From NCBI RefSeq assembly GCF_002906655.1, contig NZ_CP025795.1, positions 1,426,001-1,490,000 on the forward strand: a stretch of DNA of 64,000 nucleotides, in the 5' to 3' direction. Origin of the DNA: Vibrio hyugaensis (GTDB taxonomy: Bacteria; Pseudomonadota; Gammaproteobacteria; Enterobacterales; Vibrionaceae). The number at the start of each line of letters is the position of its first letter. Position 1 is the stretch's first letter. A program made the translations under genes and the position numbers. Positions 44,905 to 54,107 of this stretch are shown one piece after another. Under the pieces are notes generated by a model. The model saw nothing but the letters and a program-made list of their open reading frames with translations. It was not told the DNA's origin and searched no databases.

Positions 44905-46674
44905 ATGACCACCCCATTTAAGGCAATAGGTGTATTGGCATTATCTTCACTTGCCATCGCATGCTCATCTCAACCTGACGATTCTCTTTCTTCGTTTGCA
45001 GCCCAATGTAAAGTGCCAGTAGCACCTGTTGCTCGAGAGACATCCATCCAAGGTTTGACCTTTATGGGAACGTCTATCGCTGACGCACCATTCGATACAT
45101 CGGCAGCAGAAATCGTTCAATATGATGCGTGTACTGACAAACTTTACGTGGTCAATGCTCAAGCAAAGCGTGTCGATGTGCTTTCTATGGATGACAACGG
45201 TGCACCAACGCAAACAGCATTCATCGATCTCAACAGCGCAGGCGAAGCGGCAGGCGTTGAAATTGGTGCGGCAAACAGTGTTGCAGTCTTTAATGGTTTA
45301 GTCGCTGTTGCGATTGAAAATAGCAATAAACAAGCTAATGGCATTATCGGCTTGTACCGCTCGGACGATTTGTCACTGATCACCACCTTCCCTACTGGCG
45401 CACTGCCAGACATGGTTGGCTTCTCAAAAGACGGCAGATACATTGCAACAGCAAACGAAGGTGAGCCAAATGGTGACTACAGTGTCGATCCAGAAGGCAG
45501 CATCACACTGATCGATTTGAGCCAAGGCGTCAACCAAGCAGAAGTAACGCAGATTGGTTTCAATGAGTTTGATGGTGCACGTAAGTCTGAATTGCCTGCT
45601 GATGTTCGAATTTCAGGTCCAAACGCAACGGTAGCAAAAGATCTAGAGCCGGAATACCTCACTTTTGCAGACAACGGCAAAATCTACGTTGCGCTTCAAG
45701 AAAACAACGCGATAGCAATCGTGAACCCAGAAAGTAAATCGGTAGAGAAAATTGTCGGTCTGGGCGAGAAATCTTGGTCTGACTCAAAACTGGATGCTTC
45801 GAACAAAGACAAAATCATTGGCAACTTTAAGAGCTACCCTCAACTGGTTGGTCTGTACATGCCAGATACCCTCGACAGCTACTCGGTAGGTGGCAAAACT
45901 TACATACTCTCTGCCAACGAAGGTGACGGTCGTGAATATGGCTTCAAAGCAACACAAGCTCTATGTGACCAAGCGGGCTTTAAGTGGGATGAAGACGATT
46001 ATCTCGGTACAGATGAATATACTTCAGAGCAAAGCACCTGTTTAAGCCATGTTGATGAAGTACGCGGTAAGAAGCTAAAAGTCGCAGCAGATCACCCATT
46101 GGCAGAGGCACTAAAAGACAACAAACAACTCGCGCGCCTTAAAGTGATTAAGCCTAAACAAACACTTTCTGCACAAGACAACGTTCAAGCCTTTGGCGCA
46201 CGTTCGTTCTCTATTTGGGATGAAAACGGCGAGTTGGTTTTCGATAGTGGTGACGATTTCGCGACTATCGCGTTGATGAATGAAAGTAAGAACTTCAACA
46301 GCACCAACGATAGCAATGACAGTGGCGATGACCGTAGCGATGACAAAGGCATTGAGCCAGAGGCGATTGAAGTAGCACAAATCAATGGTCGTCATTACGC
46401 GTTTATCGGTTTAGAGCGCCAAGGCGGCATCATGATTTATGACATCACAGACCCAAAACAAGCGCAGTTCCTGCATTACGTAAACCGTCGTGATTACAAT
46501 CAGCCAGTCTGTACTGAAGTAGAAGATGGTGAATGCGCGAACGATACGTACAATCCAAAATCAGGCGATTTAGCGCCGGAGTCAATCAACTACTTTGCTC
46601 GTAACGGACAACACTTTATTGCAGTGGGGAATGAAGTGTCAGGTACGACGTCTGTATTTCGAATTGAGCTTTAA
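44905..46674 (+). CDS. Choice-of-anchor I family lipoprotein (beta-propeller)
   Basis: A 589-residue exported lipoprotein. The signal peptide ends in the lipobox LAIAC at about residue 20, followed by Ser-Ser. The mature protein has many short beta-propeller-like repeats: TACTDKLYVVNAQAKRVDVL, AANSVAVFNGLVAVAIEN, DMVGFSKDGRYIATANEGEP, and EYLTFADNGKIYVALQEN. An acidic NDSNDSGDDRSDDKG stretch near 475 looks like a Ca-binding or flexible linker. Proteins of this family are often annotated as alkaline phosphatase-like without proof. No PEP-CTERM or similar anchor is present; the lipid is the anchor. A terminator follows at 46707. Confidence 0.85.
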   Translation: MTTPFKAIGVLALSSLAIACSSQPDDSLSSFAAQCKVPVAPVARETSIQGLTFMGTSIADAPFDTSAAEIVQYDACTDKLYVVNAQAKRVDVLSMDDNGAPTQTAFIDLNSAGEAAGVEIGAANSVAVFNGLVAVAIENSNKQANGIIGLYRSDDLSLITTFPTGALPDMVGFSKDGRYIATANEGEPNGDYSVDPEGSITLIDLSQGVNQAEVTQIGFNEFDGARKSELPADVRISGPNATVAKDLEPEYLTFADNGKIYVALQENNAIAIVNPESKSVEKIVGLGEKSWSDSKLDASNKDKIIGNFKSYPQLVGLYMPDTLDSYSVGGKTYILSANEGDGREYGFKATQALCDQAGFKWDEDDYLGTDEYTSEQSTCLSHVDEVRGKKLKVAADHPLAEALKDNKQLARLKVIKPKQTLSAQDNVQAFGARSFSIWDENGELVFDSGDDFATIALMNESKNFNSTNDSNDSGDDRSDDKGIEPEAIEVAQINGRHYAFIGLERQGGIMIYDITDPKQAQFLHYVNRRDYNQPVCTEVEDGECANDTYNPKSGDLAPESINYFARNGQHFIAVGNEVSGTTSVFRIEL

Positions 46675-46706
46675 TACTCATTCTTCAAGACGACAAAATT
46701 AAAAGT

Positions 46707-46738
46707 AAAGCGCCCGAACTTAATTCCGGGCGCTTTTT
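46707..46738 (+). terminator. Terminator after the choice-of-anchor I gene
   Basis: AAAGCGCCCG (46707-46716) pairs with CGGGCGCTTT (46727-46736) and continues into Ts. Confidence 0.9.
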
Positions 46739-46769
46739 GTTTATGACGAGTGAACATAATCACCCAGCT

Positions 46770-47108
46770 CTATTCTTCAATAGCCAAAGCATCGCACTTC
46801 GAAGCGCAGATAAAGTCGTTCTTATGCAGACCTTTAATGGAATGACTCCACCACGTGATGGTCACTTTACCCCACTCCAGTAAGATAGATGGGTGATGGA
46901 ATTCATCTTCTGCAAGCTCAGCAATCTTGTTGCTAAACGCCCATGCTTGTTTGAAGTTCTTAAACTTGTAGACCTTCTCAAGCTGAGGAATCTCATCTCT
47001 CTCAATGATCTGCCAATCAGACAATTGCAGCAGCAGAGACTGTTGTTCCTCTTTACTAAGTGCAATAGCATCGATACTACAAGCTTCGCATTTTTGTTCA
47101 TTCAACAT
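46770..47108 (-). CDS. phhB: Pterin-4a-carbinolamine dehydratase
   Basis: A 112-residue protein from ATG 47108, with AAAGGA 10 nt upstream. It recycles the oxidised pterin cofactor of phenylalanine hydroxylase. The motifs [45 protein letters not shown] and [15 protein letters not shown] are standard for PCD/DCoH, including the active-site HH pair. It overlaps the 3' end of phhA by 11 nt, giving an operon with tight translational coupling. Confidence 0.94.
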   Translation of the reverse strand: MLNEQKCEACSIDAIALSKEEQQSLLLQLSDWQIIERDEIPQLEKVYKFKNFKQAWAFSNKIAELAEDEFHHPSILLEWGKVTITWWSHSIKGLHKNDFICASKCDALAIEE

Positions 47109-47892
47109 GAGCAGGTTCCTTTGGTTCAAAAAGTGGTGGAAGCAATCCGGCTTCAATCGCTAGATCGGCTTGTTTCAATAAATTCAGTTGGCTGATTTGG
47201 AAAAGCTGGGACAAATCTTCAATCACGTAGTATTTCGGCTGCATGATGTCGATTCGATAAGGGGTTCTTAGCACAGTCTGCAGGTCAAACTCGTCTCTAA
47301 TCGCAATGTCGCTTTCCAATGAATAGATGGTTTCTCCCGGAGATGAAAGGATGCCGCCGCCGTAGATTTTGGTTTTATTACCCTCTTGAACCAAGCCGAA
47401 CTCGACTGTAAACCAATATAGACGCGCAAGGTATCCTCGCTGCTTCGGTGTCGCGGCTTGTCCAAGCTGTCCATAATGCTCGGTAAAGGCGGCGAAATCA
47501 GGGTTGGTCAACATGGCGCAATGACCAAAAATCTCATGGAAGAAATCCGGCTCCTGCAAGTAATCAAACTCTTCTCGTGTTCTCAAAAAAGTCGCGGCTG
47601 GGAAGCGTTTATTGCCAAGCAAATTGAAGAAGAGATCAAAATCGATCAACGCTGGTACTGGCTCCACTTGCCAGCCCGTTGTTTCCATCAAAACTCGATT
47701 GATCTCGGGCAGTTGCGGCACGCGGTCCTGAGATAAATCGAGCAGCTTGAGTCCATGCAGATAAGCGCTACATGCACGGTCTTGGATCACGCTCATTTGT
47801 CTTGTTACCAAGTCGCGCCAAATGGCATCCTCTTCATGGCTCCATTCTACCCTTCCATCCTGATTGACGAGTTTTGAATGATACTGAGTCAT
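47098..47892 (-). CDS. phhA: Phenylalanine 4-monooxygenase
   Basis: A 264-residue non-haem iron hydroxylase, the bacterial monomeric type, converting phenylalanine to tyrosine with tetrahydropterin. The iron ligands are His119 and His124 ([14 protein letters not shown]) and Glu164 ([11 protein letters not shown]). The segment [16 protein letters not shown] is also conserved. No regulatory ACT domain is present, as normal in bacteria. The upstream region has a TyrR box, fitting control by aromatic amino acids. Tyrosine breakdown downstream would give acetoacetate. Confidence 0.96.
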   Translation of the reverse strand: MTQYHSKLVNQDGRVEWSHEEDAIWRDLVTRQMSVIQDRACSAYLHGLKLLDLSQDRVPQLPEINRVLMETTGWQVEPVPALIDFDLFFNLLGNKRFPAATFLRTREEFDYLQEPDFFHEIFGHCAMLTNPDFAAFTEHYGQLGQAATPKQRGYLARLYWFTVEFGLVQEGNKTKIYGGGILSSPGETIYSLESDIAIRDEFDLQTVLRTPYRIDIMQPKYYVIEDLSQLFQISQLNLLKQADLAIEAGLLPPLFEPKEPAHVE

Positions 47893-47903
47893 CGCACATC
47901 TCC

Positions 47904-48002
47904 GTTAACAAATCCTTTACATTAAGCCTATCTACACTCTTTTCACCTTCCAATCCCCTGGCCATTTTCCACTCAACATGCACGTGTAACATTTTCTTTA
48001 CA
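47904..48002. promoter_or_regulatory. TyrR boxes between phhA and acetoacetyl-CoA synthetase
   Basis: TGTAAC-ATTTTC-TTTACA at 47985-48002 matches the TyrR strong-box consensus TGTAAA-N6-TTTACA at 11 of 12 fixed positions. A weaker box, GTTAAC-AAATCC-TTTACA, lies at 47904-47921 close to the phhA start. The pair at 81 bp spacing resembles strong/weak box pairs. They may control phhAB, and possibly the divergent acetoacetyl-CoA synthetase. The regulator is inferred. Confidence 0.65.
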
Positions 48003-48113
48003 TCAACACTTAACACATTGATATACATAAGAAGCCAGTTTCCCCAATGAGTTTGACTTTATTCAGGGTTCACTTCAGACTGAAAACGTTAAAACTTTGT
48101 TATAGAGGGAGCT

Positions 48114-50084
48114 ATGCGCGAGAGCAACAAAGTCTGGCAGCCGACGGAAGATCGAATCGAGCAAGCCAATATTACGCAGTTTATCGAGCACATTAATCGA
48201 CAAGGTTTCGAGCTCAAAAACTACTCTGATTTGCACCAATGGTCTTTGGAAAATACCGAGCATTTCTGGAGAGAAGTTTGGCAGTTCTGCGACTTGATTG
48301 GCACGCAAGGCGATACCGTTAAAGCGCAAGGCGAAAGCCGTTGGCAGTCACCAATGCAAAACCGAGATACAGTGTGGTTCCCTCAAGCTCAAGTTAACTA
48401 CGCAGAGAACCTGCTCAGTTTGGCAGAGCAACAAGCCGATGAGCTGGCGATTTGGTTTGAAAACGAACGCGGTGACAAACAGACTTACACATGGAAACAG
48501 CTGTGTGATGAGGTCTCGAGCGTTCAGCAGTGGTTAGTCGAATGTGGCATCAAGCAAGGTGATGTGGTTGCAGGTTATTTACCACATATGCCACAAACCG
48601 TTATTGCAATGCTAGCCACCACCAGCTTAGGCGCAACTTGGACGTCTACCTCCCCTGATTTTGGCGTAGAAAGCGTCATTGAGCGCTTCGGACAAGTGAA
48701 ACCAAAAGTTCTCTTTACCTGCGATGGTTATACCTTCAATGGCAAAACCTTCGATATGTCGGATAAAAACCTTCACATCGCGGATCACCTTGATGGGCTA
48801 AAACAAGTGTGTCAGATCGGTTATCTCAAACCGCATGTGTTTGAGTGTGATGTTTGTACTCACGATTGGCAAAACATCATCAATCAATATTCACCAGCGA
48901 CGTTGCATTACACTCGCGTGGAATTCAACAGTCCTCTGTTTGTTCTTTATTCTTCAGGCACGACAGGTAAACCTAAGTGCATTGTCCATTCGGTTGGCGG
49001 CACGATTATCAATCACCTCAAAGAGCACCAACTCCATTCAGATGTTCAGCCTAAAGATCGTGTTTTTTACTACACAACTTGTGGCTGGATGATGTGGAAC
49101 TGGCACGTGTCTGCCCTTGCAAGCGGCGCGTGTTTGGTTATCTTTGATGGCTGCCCAGTTTATCCAACGCCTAATGTGTTGTGGGGTTTAGCGCAGCGCG
49201 CCGAGGTAAGTCTATTTGGTACTGCCGCTAAGTACCTAGAGGCGATAGAAAAAGCCGGATTGTCACCCATCAAAGATTACTCATTCCCTGCTTTAAGAAC
49301 CCTTTGCTCTACGGGTTCAGTGCTTTTTTCAGAGCAGTTTGATTACGTGTATCAACACATCAAGCAAGATTTGCACTTGGCTTCTATTTCAGGCGGAACT
49401 GACATCTGTGGTTGTTTTGTATTAGGCAACCCTATCTCGCCTGTTTTTCGTGGTGAATGCCAGTACGCTGGCTTGGGTATTGATGTTCAAGTGTTCGACT
49501 CGCAAGGTCAAAGCGTCAATGAACAGCGCGGAGAGCTCGTCTGCGCCAATTCCATGCCTAACTTCCCTGTCGGCTTTTGGAATGATACAGGTGAACGCTA
49601 CCACAACGCCTATTGGGACAAGTTCGATAATATCTGGCACCACGGGGATGATGTAGAGCGCAGTAATACCGGAGGGTTTGTGTTTTATGGTCGAAGCGAT
49701 GCTCTACTGAACCCAGGTGGTGTACGTATCGGCACTGCAGAAATTTATCAGCAAGTGAATGCTATTGAAGGGATCGTTGATTCTATCGCTGTAGGTAAAG
49801 AGATCGAGCGCAATGAGCAAATCTGGCTGTTTGTGCAGACCACTTCAGGCATCACTTTAGATGACGGATTAGTGGCAGAAATTAAGTCGCGTCTCAAAAT
49901 CTCTTGCTCGCCAAGGCATGTGCCAAGCCAAGTATTTTCCATCAGCGACATTCCTAAAACGCGCTCAGGAAAGTTGGTTGAACTTGCGGTCAAACAAGTC
50001 ATAAATGGTAAGGAAGTCGAGAACTTAGGCGCGATTGCGAATCCAGAAGTTTTAGACGAAATTAGAAAGCTAACACTGGCGTAG
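48114..50084 (+). CDS. Acetoacetyl-CoA synthetase
   Basis: A 656-residue AMP-forming ligase that activates acetoacetate to acetoacetyl-CoA. Adenylate-forming signatures are LYSSGTTGKPKCIVHSVGGT (P-loop), YYTTCGWMMWNWHVSAL, ISGGTDICGCFVLGN, NTGGFVFYGRSDALLNPGGVRIGTAEIY and the C-terminal Lys in PKTRSGKLVE. Length and the WMMWNW/GGTDICG forms favour acetoacetyl-CoA synthetase over acetyl-CoA synthetase. It diverges from phhAB, and with HMG-CoA lyase (9024) forms a plausible ketone-body salvage route. Confidence 0.93.
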   Translation: MRESNKVWQPTEDRIEQANITQFIEHINRQGFELKNYSDLHQWSLENTEHFWREVWQFCDLIGTQGDTVKAQGESRWQSPMQNRDTVWFPQAQVNYAENLLSLAEQQADELAIWFENERGDKQTYTWKQLCDEVSSVQQWLVECGIKQGDVVAGYLPHMPQTVIAMLATTSLGATWTSTSPDFGVESVIERFGQVKPKVLFTCDGYTFNGKTFDMSDKNLHIADHLDGLKQVCQIGYLKPHVFECDVCTHDWQNIINQYSPATLHYTRVEFNSPLFVLYSSGTTGKPKCIVHSVGGTIINHLKEHQLHSDVQPKDRVFYYTTCGWMMWNWHVSALASGACLVIFDGCPVYPTPNVLWGLAQRAEVSLFGTAAKYLEAIEKAGLSPIKDYSFPALRTLCSTGSVLFSEQFDYVYQHIKQDLHLASISGGTDICGCFVLGNPISPVFRGECQYAGLGIDVQVFDSQGQSVNEQRGELVCANSMPNFPVGFWNDTGERYHNAYWDKFDNIWHHGDDVERSNTGGFVFYGRSDALLNPGGVRIGTAEIYQQVNAIEGIVDSIAVGKEIERNEQIWLFVQTTSGITLDDGLVAEIKSRLKISCSPRHVPSQVFSISDIPKTRSGKLVELAVKQVINGKEVENLGAIANPEVLDEIRKLTLA

Positions 50085-50118
50085 TAACTCTCTTGATTTT
50101 ATAGGAAAAAGACAACAA

Positions 50119-50148
50119 AAAAAGCGAGCTAGATTGCTCGCTTTTCTT
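50119..50148. terminator. Terminator between acetoacetyl-CoA synthetase and methyltransferase genes
   Basis: AAAAAGCGAGC (50119-50129) pairs with GCTCGCTTTTC (50136-50146). A and T runs on both sides make it bidirectional for the convergent genes. Confidence 0.88.
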
Positions 50149-50165
50149 ATGTTCTTTATCGGAGA

Positions 50166-50741
50166 TTAACGGCGACCTACGCCCATTAATACTGACATTG
50201 TGTGACCATCTGATGTGATTTCGAAGACCTTCTTCGTTTCTACCTCAGTAAAGCCTGCTTTGATAAGTGCATTCTCTGATTTCGCTAGAGTGAAACCCTC
50301 TTTCGCTGAATCTGCAACCCAATCGAAGTGAACAAAATAGCCACCTTTATTGAGTAATGAATGCGAAATCTTTAATGCGGTTTCAAAATCATCAATGAAT
50401 GCAAGCACAGAAGATGCCACTACAAGATCAAACTGATTACGAAACGCAGGGTGTTGGGCAACCAAACCACGGGTTAACACATCCACTACCGGTTCAACGT
50501 TTACAAGTTCTTTCTTATCGAGCTCTTCAATCATAGCTTCGGACGCATCCAATGCCACAATGTCTTTAGCGGATGTTGACAACAGCTGGCTTAACTGCCC
50601 AGTCCCACATCCAAAATCCAATACTTTAATGCCATCAAGCTGAGTAAGCTGTTGTAACTGTGCAAACACCGACTGAGCAAATTGTTCTGTTGCTGGGTTT
50701 GATTCCCAATTCTTTGCTAAGCCGTCCCAATCTTGTGCCAT
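50166..50741 (-). CDS. Class I SAM-dependent methyltransferase
   Basis: A 191-residue protein from ATG 50741, chosen because GGAGG lies 6 nt upstream. Motif I is KVLDFGCGTGQLSQLL, followed by IVALDASEAMIEEL (ribose-binding acidic residue), DLVVASSVLAFIDDFE and LLNKGGYFVHFDWV. This is a small UbiE/Methyltransf_11 type enzyme. The substrate is unknown and neighbours do not help. Confidence 0.88.
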   Translation of the reverse strand: MAQDWDGLAKNWESNPATEQFAQSVFAQLQQLTQLDGIKVLDFGCGTGQLSQLLSTSAKDIVALDASEAMIEELDKKELVNVEPVVDVLTRGLVAQHPAFRNQFDLVVASSVLAFIDDFETALKISHSLLNKGGYFVHFDWVADSAKEGFTLAKSENALIKAGFTEVETKKVFEITSDGHTMSVLMGVGRR

Positions 50742-50913
50742 CGTGGCCTCCATGTTCACTTCTTGTAACCCCCATAGATTACCGCAAAAACGTTAAAACA
50801 CCATAGACTTATCTGGCGAATCCGTGTTTTTTTCGATAATCTTTCTTACCATTAGAAAGTCAATTCCGACGTACTGCGCGTTATTACCATTTCACTTTAG
50901 GTCTCGTCTAATC

Positions 50914-51792
50914 ATGAACTTAGCTCAAGTTGAAGCTTTTTGTACCATTGCCGAGTGTGGTTCCGTCTCAGAGGCGGCACGCCAATTAGACTGCAATCGA
51001 ACCAAACTCAGTATGTCGATTAAGGCGCTTGAAAAAGACTTAGATGTTGAGTTATTCCTTCGCACGGGCAATCAACTCATGCTCTCTGAAGCAGGAAAGG
51101 CGATTTATAAAGATTGCGAAAACCTGCTTGTTACAGCTCAACGTATCAAGAAAACCTGCGCTCAAGTTTCTGATGGGTTCAACGCAGAAGTTTGGGTCGC
51201 ACGTGATGACTCCCTTCCTGATGAATTATGGCAAGAACTGTCTCACACACTCAATAATCGCTTCCCCTCAACCACCTTCAACTTGATATTGGCTTCCAGT
51301 GGCGACCTTTCAAATCTAGTTAGTACACAACAAGTCGATTTTGCTTTTGGTGTAGACTACGAACGTGTCGACGACCCGCATATTGTCTACAATCCATTAG
51401 GCAAAATTCGAATGATGTCGGTCTGTGGCTTTGATCACCAACTGAGTAAAATGCGCCGCGTAACCGATGAAGACCTGCGTAACCAGATGCAAGCTTTGAT
51501 GGTGTACTTGAATGAAAAAGACAACCCGGAACTCCACCCCTTTTCTACTCGATACATTGGTTTCTCCAGTTTTGACTACATGCTAAACACCATTTTGGAA
51601 GAAGATGCATGGGGTGTACTGCCAGAACCTTTGATTCGACACTACCTTCGACATCAAAAGCTTGCGGTAATCAAACACACCTATGGTTTGACGCAAGAAG
51701 ACTACTGTATGTTCGTACCAAACGGGCAAACGGAGCACCCTGCAATGAGTTGGTTGGCCGATAAGTTAAGCGAGTATTTATTCGACTTCTAA
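50914..51792 (+). CDS. LysR-family transcriptional regulator
   Basis: A 292-residue regulator from ATG 50914, where the conserved winged HTH begins (NLAQVEAFCTIAECGSVSEAARQLDCNRTKLSMSIKALEKDL). The unconserved 30-codon extension upstream is not used. The C-terminal effector domain (about 90-290) is intact in length. Neighbours are a methyltransferase (divergent) and a CDF-type transporter 175 nt downstream; either could be a target, but no operator was identified. Confidence 0.9.
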   Translation: MNLAQVEAFCTIAECGSVSEAARQLDCNRTKLSMSIKALEKDLDVELFLRTGNQLMLSEAGKAIYKDCENLLVTAQRIKKTCAQVSDGFNAEVWVARDDSLPDELWQELSHTLNNRFPSTTFNLILASSGDLSNLVSTQQVDFAFGVDYERVDDPHIVYNPLGKIRMMSVCGFDHQLSKMRRVTDEDLRNQMQALMVYLNEKDNPELHPFSTRYIGFSSFDYMLNTILEEDAWGVLPEPLIRHYLRHQKLAVIKHTYGLTQEDYCMFVPNGQTEHPAMSWLADKLSEYLFDF

Positions 51793-51967
51793 ACATATTT
51801 CACTGAGCGTCAAATATATTGACAGACAAAAATTAACATAAACCACTGAATAATAAGGAAACCACCGAAAAACCATCTCATATCGATTAAATGTCACGCA
51901 GTTTTAATTTGCTTAAATCCGCCCAGAAGAGAACAATGTAAGGGTGTAAAAATAAAAGGCATATTTT

Positions 51968-52861
51968 ATGTGTGACAGGACAAGCAAAAACGAAAACCGA
52001 ATCTTAACCTTCTCTGCCCTTTTAGCTTCTGGGTTTGCAGTCGGTGGGATGGTACTTGGCTTGCTTGTTGGGTCGATCGTCATTGTATTTGACGGTGTTT
52101 ATTCTCTAGTCAGTCTGCTGTTAACTTTATTGTCACTGGCAGCTTCTTACTACATCAGCAAGCCATCAAAATCTATTTTTCCTTTCGGCAAAGCTGTACT
52201 TGAACCTATCGTTATCGCTATCAAAGCAGCGGTTATTCTAATTGTGGTTGCTTTCTCATTGTTTTCAGCGGTAACCGCGCTGATGTCAGGTGGCCGGGAG
52301 GTTGATGCTTCTATTGCAACTATCTTCGGTGTAGTTAATGTGGTTGGTTGTGGTTACGCTTGGTGGTTTATGGCGAAGAAAAGTCGTCGTTTCTCATCAG
52401 GTCTTATCGAGGCCGAGAAAAAACAATGGCAAATGGATACGCTGCTAAGCGTTGCAGTAACCGTTGGTTTTATCGCTGCATGGTTAGTATCGCTAACACC
52501 ATACGCACACTACGCAGTCTATGCAGACCCTATGATGATGGTATTGATGGGCTTCTACTTCCTTAAAGTACCATTTGATATGCTAGTTGGTGCGCTACGT
52601 GAACTGCTAATGATGACACCAAGCAAAGAACTTTGTCAGAGCGTTGGTAAAGACGTTCTTGAGATTGAAAAGGTTACTGAGCACCAATTGAAACTGGCTG
52701 GCGTAACTAAAGTTGGTCAAGAGCTGCGAGTAAATGTGGACATGCATGTGGATGACGACACACTGGAGCTTGATACGCTAGAACACACTCGCAAGCAGCT
52801 TACTAAGCGATTATCGAAGCACAGATTCAAGCTTCAACTACAATTGAACGTCGCTTATTAA
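51968..52861 (+). CDS. Cation diffusion facilitator family protein with altered metal site
   Basis: A 297-residue membrane protein with about six transmembrane helices (20-205) and a cytoplasmic C-terminal domain (about 215-297). Fold and length fit CDF transporters. In YiiP-type members a Zn/proton site uses two Asp in TM2 (DxxxD) and a His/Asp pair in TM5. Here TM2 has FDGVYSLVS, so only the first Asp is kept, and TM5 has WQMDTLLSV, keeping Asp but not the His four residues earlier. It may carry a different ion or be inactive. A terminator follows at 52894. Confidence 0.8.
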   Translation: MCDRTSKNENRILTFSALLASGFAVGGMVLGLLVGSIVIVFDGVYSLVSLLLTLLSLAASYYISKPSKSIFPFGKAVLEPIVIAIKAAVILIVVAFSLFSAVTALMSGGREVDASIATIFGVVNVVGCGYAWWFMAKKSRRFSSGLIEAEKKQWQMDTLLSVAVTVGFIAAWLVSLTPYAHYAVYADPMMMVLMGFYFLKVPFDMLVGALRELLMMTPSKELCQSVGKDVLEIEKVTEHQLKLAGVTKVGQELRVNVDMHVDDDTLELDTLEHTRKQLTKRLSKHRFKLQLQLNVAY

Positions 52862-52893
52862 GGCACCGCCAAAAATCATTAGAACTCAAAAGA

Positions 52894-52920
52894 AAAGCTC
52901 CCAATATCGGGAGTTTTTTT
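52894..52920 (+). terminator. Terminator after the CDF gene
   Basis: AAAAGCTCCC pairs with GGGAGTTTTT with one G-T wobble around AATATC (52894-52920), followed by Ts. Confidence 0.85.
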
Positions 52921-52941
52921 ATTTCTTCGATTGATGCACTC

Positions 52942-54093
52942 GCAACCCCCTCCAACTCCCCCCTTTTATTGACTTGAGTTGCTTCGCATTTGAATACGGC
53001 GATTAAGGGGGAGAGCTATTCTTTGCTAACTTGAGCTCACCGCTCTTCTGGTAGCATCGCGAATGCTAACAATGAGCAATGGATTTATTTTCGGATGCAC
53101 GACCAGTCCCTCCCCTTTGACTCGGGGTGTTGAGAACTTAGATGCCTAATACAAAGGAAGGTTAGGAGGGGTTGGTACATTGAACTGTGGCTTGTGAACT
53201 TGCCCACCACCAGCTCCCCCTTTTATTGACTGAAATTGCTTCGCGTTTGGACGTGGCATTCAAGGGGGAGAGCTATTCTTTGCTAACTTCAGCTAGCCGC
53301 TTTTCGACTGATCCTGCGAATGCTCATAGTGGCCAATGGACTAACCTCGCATGCAGGACCAGTCCCTCCCCTTTGACTCGGAGTGTTGAGAGCTTAGATG
53401 CCAAATACAAGGGGAGGTTAGGAGGGGTTGGTACATTGAACTGTGGCTTGTGAACTTGCAACCCCCTCCAACTCCCCCTTTTATCGACTTGAGTTGCTTC
53501 GCATTTGAATACGGCGATAAAGGGGGAGAGTTATTCTTTGCTAACTTAAGATCGCCACTCCTCTACTGACCCTGCGAATGCTCATAGTGAGCAATGGATT
53601 ATTCTCGGGTGCGAAACCAGTCCCTCCCCTTTGACTCGGAGTGTTTAGAGCTTAGATGCACAATACAGGGAAGGTTAGGAGGGGTTGGTACATTGAACTA
53701 TGGCTTGTGACCTTGCACTCCCCACCAGCTCTCCCTTTTATTGACTGAAATTGCTTCGCGTTTGGACGCAGCGTTCATAGAGGAGAGCTATTCTTTGCTA
53801 ATTTCAACTAGCCGCTTTTCGACTGATCCTGCGAATGCTCATAGTGAGCAATGGATTATTCTCGGGTGCGAAACCAGTCCCTCCCCTTTAACTCAGAGTG
53901 TTGATAGCTCAGATGCCTAGCACAAGGGGAGGTTAGGAGGGGTTGGTACACTGAACTGTGGCTGTGGCTGTGGCTTTGACTTGTGAACTTGCAACCCCTC
54001 TCCAGCTCCCCCTTTTATTGACTAACGTTGCCATGCATTTGAATACGGCGATAAAGGGGGAGAGTTATTCTTTGCTAACTTAAGCTCCCTGCT
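52942..54093. repeat. Non-coding array of about 4.5 tandem 257-bp units in alternating A/B forms
   Basis: The landmark TTTTATTGAC recurs at 52964, 53221, 53479 (as TTTTATCGAC), 53736 and 54013, giving spacings of 257, 258, 257 and 277. Odd units (A) share TTGCTTCGCATTTGAATACG; even units (B) share TTGCTTCGCGTTTGGACG and CGCTTTTCGACTGATCCTGC. The array therefore grew by duplicating an AB pair of about 515 bp, with unit 5 incomplete. Each unit contains two dyads: CTCCCCCTT with AAGGGGGAG (53213-53222 and 53262-53270 in unit 2), and a second between CCCTCCCCTTTGACTC and AAGGGGAGGTTAGGAGGGG. No credible ORF lies inside. The extra 20 bp in unit 4 is a GTGGCT slippage run near 53957. It ends 15 nt from the YddG stop. 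Confidence 0.92.
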
Positions 54094-54107
54094 CTTGTGT
54101 TGATAAC

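Noticed and set aside
47834..48028. A 64-codon minus-strand frame upstream of phhA
   Set aside because: It overlaps phhA in another frame and covers the TyrR box region; no ribosome site or conservation evident.
53187..53453. An 88-codon frame within the repeat array
   Set aside because: It lies wholly in the tandem repeats, is not preserved in the other units, and has no ribosome site.
52942..54093. Possible CRISPR array
   Set aside because: The repeating unit is 257 bp with no short repeat/unique spacer alternation, and no cas genes are in the window.
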